Below are positions 6,812-8,912 of a stretch of 8,912 bases of DNA, in pieces. Source of the DNA: Alphaproteobacteria bacterium (lineage in GTDB: Bacteria > Pseudomonadota > Alphaproteobacteria > Micavibrionales > CSBR16-224); the NCBI GenBank assembly GCA_006226225.1, contig SBHI01000050.1, positions 1 to 8,912 on the forward strand. The letters run 5' to 3'. The position numbers and the translations under genes are program-made. The notes under the pieces are model-generated. The model did not search any database. It saw only the letters and a list, made by a program, of their open reading frames with translations, and was not told the origin of the DNA. Every line of letters starts with the position of its first letter. Position 1 is the stretch's first letter.

Positions 6812-6862
6812 TTAGGTTCTGGCTTTCCCAGACTTCTTGTTGGAATTATTCCGGGTCTTCAT
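6812..6862 (-). CDS. Candidate 16-codon leader-peptide ORF inside the structured RNA
   Basis: ATG at 6862-6860 opens MKTRNNSNKKSGKART and a TAA stop at 6814-6812, directly before the A-run and terminator. The purine-rich GGAAAGGG just upstream could act as a Shine-Dalgarno, although AGGG is only three bases from the ATG. Both lie in the 3' strand and loop of the first hairpin, so folding would hide the start. The peptide is strongly basic (five Lys, two Arg) and has no run of one amino acid of the kind seen in classical attenuator leaders. It is hydrophilic, so it is unlike type I toxins. An ORF this short can arise by chance. Confidence 0.25.
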   Translation of the reverse strand: MKTRNNSNKKSGKART

Positions 6863-6913
6863 TTCCCTTTCCAACGAGGGAAATGAAATGAAGATTCCAG
6901 TCCCTATTCTTTA

Positions 6914-6942
6914 ACTGTAACATTTTCATTGACAAATGTCAA
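6914..6942 (-). promoter_or_regulatory. Strong sigma70-type promoter on the minus strand
   Basis: On the minus strand, TTGACA (6942-6937) is followed by a 17-bp spacer and TACAGT (6919-6914). The -35 is perfect, the spacing is optimal and the -10 is good (T, A and final T conserved). The predicted start is an A near 6907. The -35 hexamer forms one half of the 26-bp palindrome at 6923-6948, so a protein bound there should block RNA polymerase. Confidence 0.65.
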
Positions 6943-6948
6943 TGAAAA
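6923..6948. promoter_or_regulatory. 26-bp palindromic operator overlapping the minus-strand promoter
   Basis: TTTTCATTGACA (6923-6934) and TGTCAATGAAAA (6937-6948) are exact inverted repeats separated by AA. This is too long and exact to be chance. The size suits a TetR-family dimer, and a TetR gene begins 161 bp away, so this is probably its operator. The core TTGAC-N4-GTCAA also fits the FNR/FixK consensus TTGA-N6-TCAA, so an anaerobic regulator is an alternative. Its centre lies about 28 bp upstream of the predicted minus-strand start, a repressing position. Confidence 0.65.
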
Positions 6949-7021
6949 AAATCATCCCTATAAAAAATCTGCCTTGCCACAAAGCGAAAAAAGCGATATT
7001 TCATAAGAGACTGATTAATTG

Positions 7022-7041
7022 TTAAAAAAAGATTTTTTTAA
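7022..7041. repeat. AT-only inverted repeat in the tetR upstream region
   Basis: TTAAAAAAA (7022-7030) and TTTTTTTAA (7033-7041) flank the dinucleotide GA, forming an A-tract/T-tract palindrome about 70 bp before the tetR ATG. It may be intrinsically bent DNA, an UP-like element or a weak binding site. The rest of 6949-7109 is AT-rich and shows no ORF. TTGCCA (6974-6979) and CATAAT (7064-7069) are isolated promoter-like hexamers without good partners, so I cannot place the tetR promoter. Confidence 0.3.
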
Positions 7042-7109
7042 AGCGGGCAAAGCAAATAACTGCCATAATATTGTTTTAAGTAATAGACGCATTTAGGAAC
7101 CAACAGCCC

Positions 7110-7772
7110 ATGAAAGTTCAGAAACCTGGACGTATGCGGAAAGATACCAAGCGCGCAAAACAGAAACAGGAAACACGTAAACGCATTTTACGTGCCGCTG
7201 CCTCTCTCTTCGACGAAAAGGGTTTTTTTGAAACCAGTCCTACCGATATCGCAAAAGAAGCCGATGTCGCTTATGGTTCGGTCTATGCACATTTTGACAC
7301 TAAAGGCGAAATTCTGACGGTTCTGCACAGGGAATATCTTGAAGAAAAATTCCAGAAAATGAGCACATTGAAACGGGAAGGCCGCAGCGCCATCGAACAT
7401 TTGCTTTATTTCACCGGGCAAATTTGGGAGGAAGATACTGGACAGACACTGGCCAATTCCATCGCCTTCATTTCCTATATCTGGGTACACGGCAATCAGA
7501 CAAACGGCCTTGCACCGCAGGAAATTTACCGTCCCTTTATAGAACTTGTCATCCCGCTCTTGCAGGAAGCGCAAAAAGACGGTGATCTGCCGGAAGATCT
7601 TAGCCTTGATATGAGTCTTGAAATCTCGCTTGCTACCTATCTCGACCTGATGCGGCAAGCCTGGTATAACCCCGCGGAAAAAGAGCAGTTATTTCAAAAA
7701 CTGCTGCTGAATATGGTGCATATTTTCCGCGCTGATCCCGCCATTATCCAAAAATACGTCAGCCTGCAATAG
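7110..7772 (+). CDS. TetR/AcrR-family transcriptional regulator
   Basis: The 220-residue protein has the TetR architecture. A basic N-terminal arm rich in Lys and Arg (1-24) is followed by helix 1, TRKRILRAAASLFDEKGF (22-39), and the helix-turn-helix TSPTDIAKEADVAYGSVYAHF (42-62) with the usual DTKGEIL after it. A helical ligand-binding and dimerisation domain of unassignable ligand follows. AGGAA at 7095-7099 is ten bases before ATG 7110; M9 at 7134 is a less favoured alternative start. The likely target is the 26-bp palindrome at 6923-6948, which would control the minus-strand RNA and possibly tetR itself. The gene is followed 90 bp later by pntAA on the same strand with no terminator visible between them, so cotranscription or control of pnt is also possible. 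Family assignment is secure; target and ligand are inference or unknown. Confidence 0.93.
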   Translation: MKVQKPGRMRKDTKRAKQKQETRKRILRAAASLFDEKGFFETSPTDIAKEADVAYGSVYAHFDTKGEILTVLHREYLEEKFQKMSTLKREGRSAIEHLLYFTGQIWEEDTGQTLANSIAFISYIWVHGNQTNGLAPQEIYRPFIELVIPLLQEAQKDGDLPEDLSLDMSLEISLATYLDLMRQAWYNPAEKEQLFQKLLLNMVHIFRADPAIIQKYVSLQ

Positions 7773-7862
7773 AGTTAGGGCTTCACAAATGCCGCTGGAT
7801 GAGGCAAGCTTATTGCAGTTGGAAATCAATCCGTCATTTATATTCAGATAAGGGTTACCGCC

Positions 7863-8912
7863 GTGTCTTTACATGTTGCTGTCTTAAAGGAACAAAACGA
7901 AAATGAGCGCCGTGTCGCCGCCATTCCCGAAACCGTCAAAAAGCTGATTGCCGCAGGCTGTTCCGTGAGTATGGAAAAAGGTGCAGGTGCCGCCGCCTCA
8001 TACACCGATGAAGCCTATAAAGAAGCAGGCGCGAAACTCGCCAGTGCTGCGGAAACCGTCAAAAACGCCGATATTCTTCTTTGTGTTGGCGCACCGCAAG
8101 ACAGCGTTTTAAAAAACCTGAAAAAATCCGCACTGGTCATCGGTGCATTATCGCCTTACAACAACCAGGACATCATCAAAGCCCTTGCAGCGAACAAGCT
8201 ATCGGGCTTTGCGATGGAGCTGGTACCGCGCATCACGCGCGCGCAAAGCATGGATATTTTATCTTCGCAAGCCAATCTGGCCGGTTATAAGGCCGTGCTG
8301 GATGCGTCGGAACATTACGCTGGATCTTTCCCGATGATGATGACGGCCGCCGGAACAGTTCCGCCCGCCAAAGTCTTTATCATGGGTGCAGGCGTTGCAG
8401 GCTTGCAGGCCATTGCCACCGCCAAACGCCTTGGTGCCGTTGTTTCCGCAACAGATGTCCGCCCCGCAGCAAAAGAACAGGTACAATCACTGGGCGGCAC
8501 ATTTATTGCTGTTGAAGACGAGGAGTTTAAACAGGCGGAAACCGCTGGCGGTTACGCCAAGGAAATGTCGAAAGACTACCAGAAAAAACAGCAGGCACTA
8601 GTTGAAGAAACGATCCAGAAGCAGGATATCGTTATTACGACGGCACTTATCCCGGGACGTGCCGCGCCGGTTCTGATCACCGAAGAGATGGTCAAATCCA
8701 TGAAACCGGGCGCCGTGATCGTCGATCTTGCCGTGGAACAGGGCGGCAACTGCGTCGCATCAGAAAACGGCAAAGTCGTTACCAAGCATGGTGTCACCAT
8801 TATCGGACATAAGAATGTACCGTCACGCCTTGCCACGGTTTCTTCGGCGCTTTACGCCCGCAATTTGCTGAACTTCGTTAAAATACTCATTGACGAAGAC
8901 AAGAAGCTCGCC
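7863..8912 (+). CDS. pntAA: NAD(P) transhydrogenase alpha subunit, part 1 (PntAA; 3' end cut off)
   Basis: This is the NAD(H)-binding soluble domain (dI) of the proton-translocating transhydrogenase, which uses the proton gradient to transfer hydride from NADH to NADP+. GTG at 7863 follows AAGGG (7850-7854) by eight bases, and the product begins with the expected LHVAVLKEQNENERRVAAIPETV after the initiator and Ser. All 350 codons to the window edge are open. Key residues match R. rubrum PntAA: R123, Q128, D131 and S134 in PRITRAQSMDILSS, the NAD motif GAGVAG (175-180) and D198 in SATDVRP. AGGYAKEM, ALIPGRAAPVLITEEMV and GHKNVPSR are further signatures. The close match to R. rubrum suggests a split alpha subunit of about 370-390 residues, with pntAB and pntB expected next, but the window ends before this can be seen. 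TTGCAG (7813-7818) with TTTATA (7837-7842) is a weak candidate promoter. Confidence 0.94.
   Translation, partial: MSLHVAVLKEQNENERRVAAIPETVKKLIAAGCSVSMEKGAGAAASYTDEAYKEAGAKLASAAETVKNADILLCVGAPQDSVLKNLKKSALVIGALSPYNNQDIIKALAANKLSGFAMELVPRITRAQSMDILSSQANLAGYKAVLDASEHYAGSFPMMMTAAGTVPPAKVFIMGAGVAGLQAIATAKRLGAVVSATDVRPAAKEQVQSLGGTFIAVEDEEFKQAETAGGYAKEMSKDYQKKQQALVEETIQKQDIVITTALIPGRAAPVLITEEMVKSMKPGAVIVDLAVEQGGNCVASENGKVVTKHGVTIIGHKNVPSRLATVSSALYARNLLNFVKILIDEDKKLA

Larger units (their letters stand above)
6770..6907 (-). ncRNA. Candidate structured small RNA or leader/attenuator (unrecognised family)
   Basis: A strong promoter (6914-6942) predicts a start near 6907, and an intrinsic terminator ends transcription near 6770, giving an RNA of about 138 nt. 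Three elements can be seen in it. First, a 12-bp hairpin pairs 6888-6877 with 6868-6857 (eleven Watson-Crick pairs and one G-U) with the loop CGUUGGAA. Second, loop bases GUUGGAA (6875-6869) are fully complementary to UUCCAAC (6845-6839), making an H-type pseudoknot with 1-nt and 11-nt connecting loops, which is sterically plausible. Third, a hairpin UCUGG-GAAAG-CCAGA spans 6832-6818, before the terminator. UUCC can alternatively pair with GGAA at 6852-6849, so two states are possible. It does not match the c-di-GMP, SAM or SRP RNA patterns I know. Whether it is a free small RNA or the 5' leader of the 57-codon gene is open. Confidence 0.5.

Noticed and set aside
6770..6907. c-di-GMP, SAM or SRP RNA identity for the structured RNA
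   Set aside because: The conserved sequence blocks of these families that I know are absent, so I leave it unassigned.

Overview
The window looks like ordinary chromosome from an alphaproteobacterium of moderate GC content. The evidence is a UbiE of proteobacterial type, a MurJ that aligns residue by residue with the E. coli protein, a MutL that keeps the endonuclease motif (usual where MutH is absent), and a transhydrogenase alpha subunit closely resembling the Rhodospirillum rubrum PntAA type. The species cannot be fixed from the sequence. I see no insertion sequence, phage gene, CRISPR array, tRNA or rRNA.

Layout. 1-716 (minus): ubiE, missing its last few residues at the window edge. 820-2373 (plus): murJ, divergent from ubiE across about 100 bp. 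2549-3640 (plus): a leucine-dehydrogenase-type amino acid dehydrogenase with a good Shine-Dalgarno, preceded by a 175-bp gap containing inverted repeats and closed by a clear intrinsic terminator at 3673-3700. 3747-6185 (plus): mutL and, 3 bp later, a small membrane protein of the DUF4870/COG3671 type. 6182-6695 (minus): a probable two-gene unit, a 57-aa protein resembling the YjfB-type motility proteins followed by a 98-aa Lys/Pro-rich protein of unknown function. The latter shares its stop codon with the convergent membrane-protein gene. 7110-7772 (plus): a TetR-family regulator. 7863-8912 (plus): pntAA, starting at GTG and running off the window.

The part that ordinary genes do not explain is the 414-bp gap 6696-7109. 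On the minus strand it holds a strong sigma70-like promoter (TTGACA, 17 bp, TACAGT) overlapping a near-perfect 26-bp palindrome. About 140 nt downstream is an intrinsic terminator (7-bp stem plus six T). The RNA between them can fold into a 12-bp hairpin whose loop is complementary over 7 nt to a segment just downstream (an H-type pseudoknot), then a second small hairpin, then the terminator. It also contains a 16-codon ORF whose start lies inside the first hairpin. This is a self-contained small RNA or leader/attenuator unit that I cannot assign to a known family. The neighbouring TetR regulator is the obvious candidate to bind the palindrome, although an FNR/FixK-type factor is an alternative. 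A second TATAAT lies between the terminator and the 57-aa gene, so that gene may have its own promoter.

Functionally the main genes are housekeeping: quinone biosynthesis, lipid II flipping, branched-chain amino acid deamination, mismatch repair and NADPH supply. They do not form one pathway.
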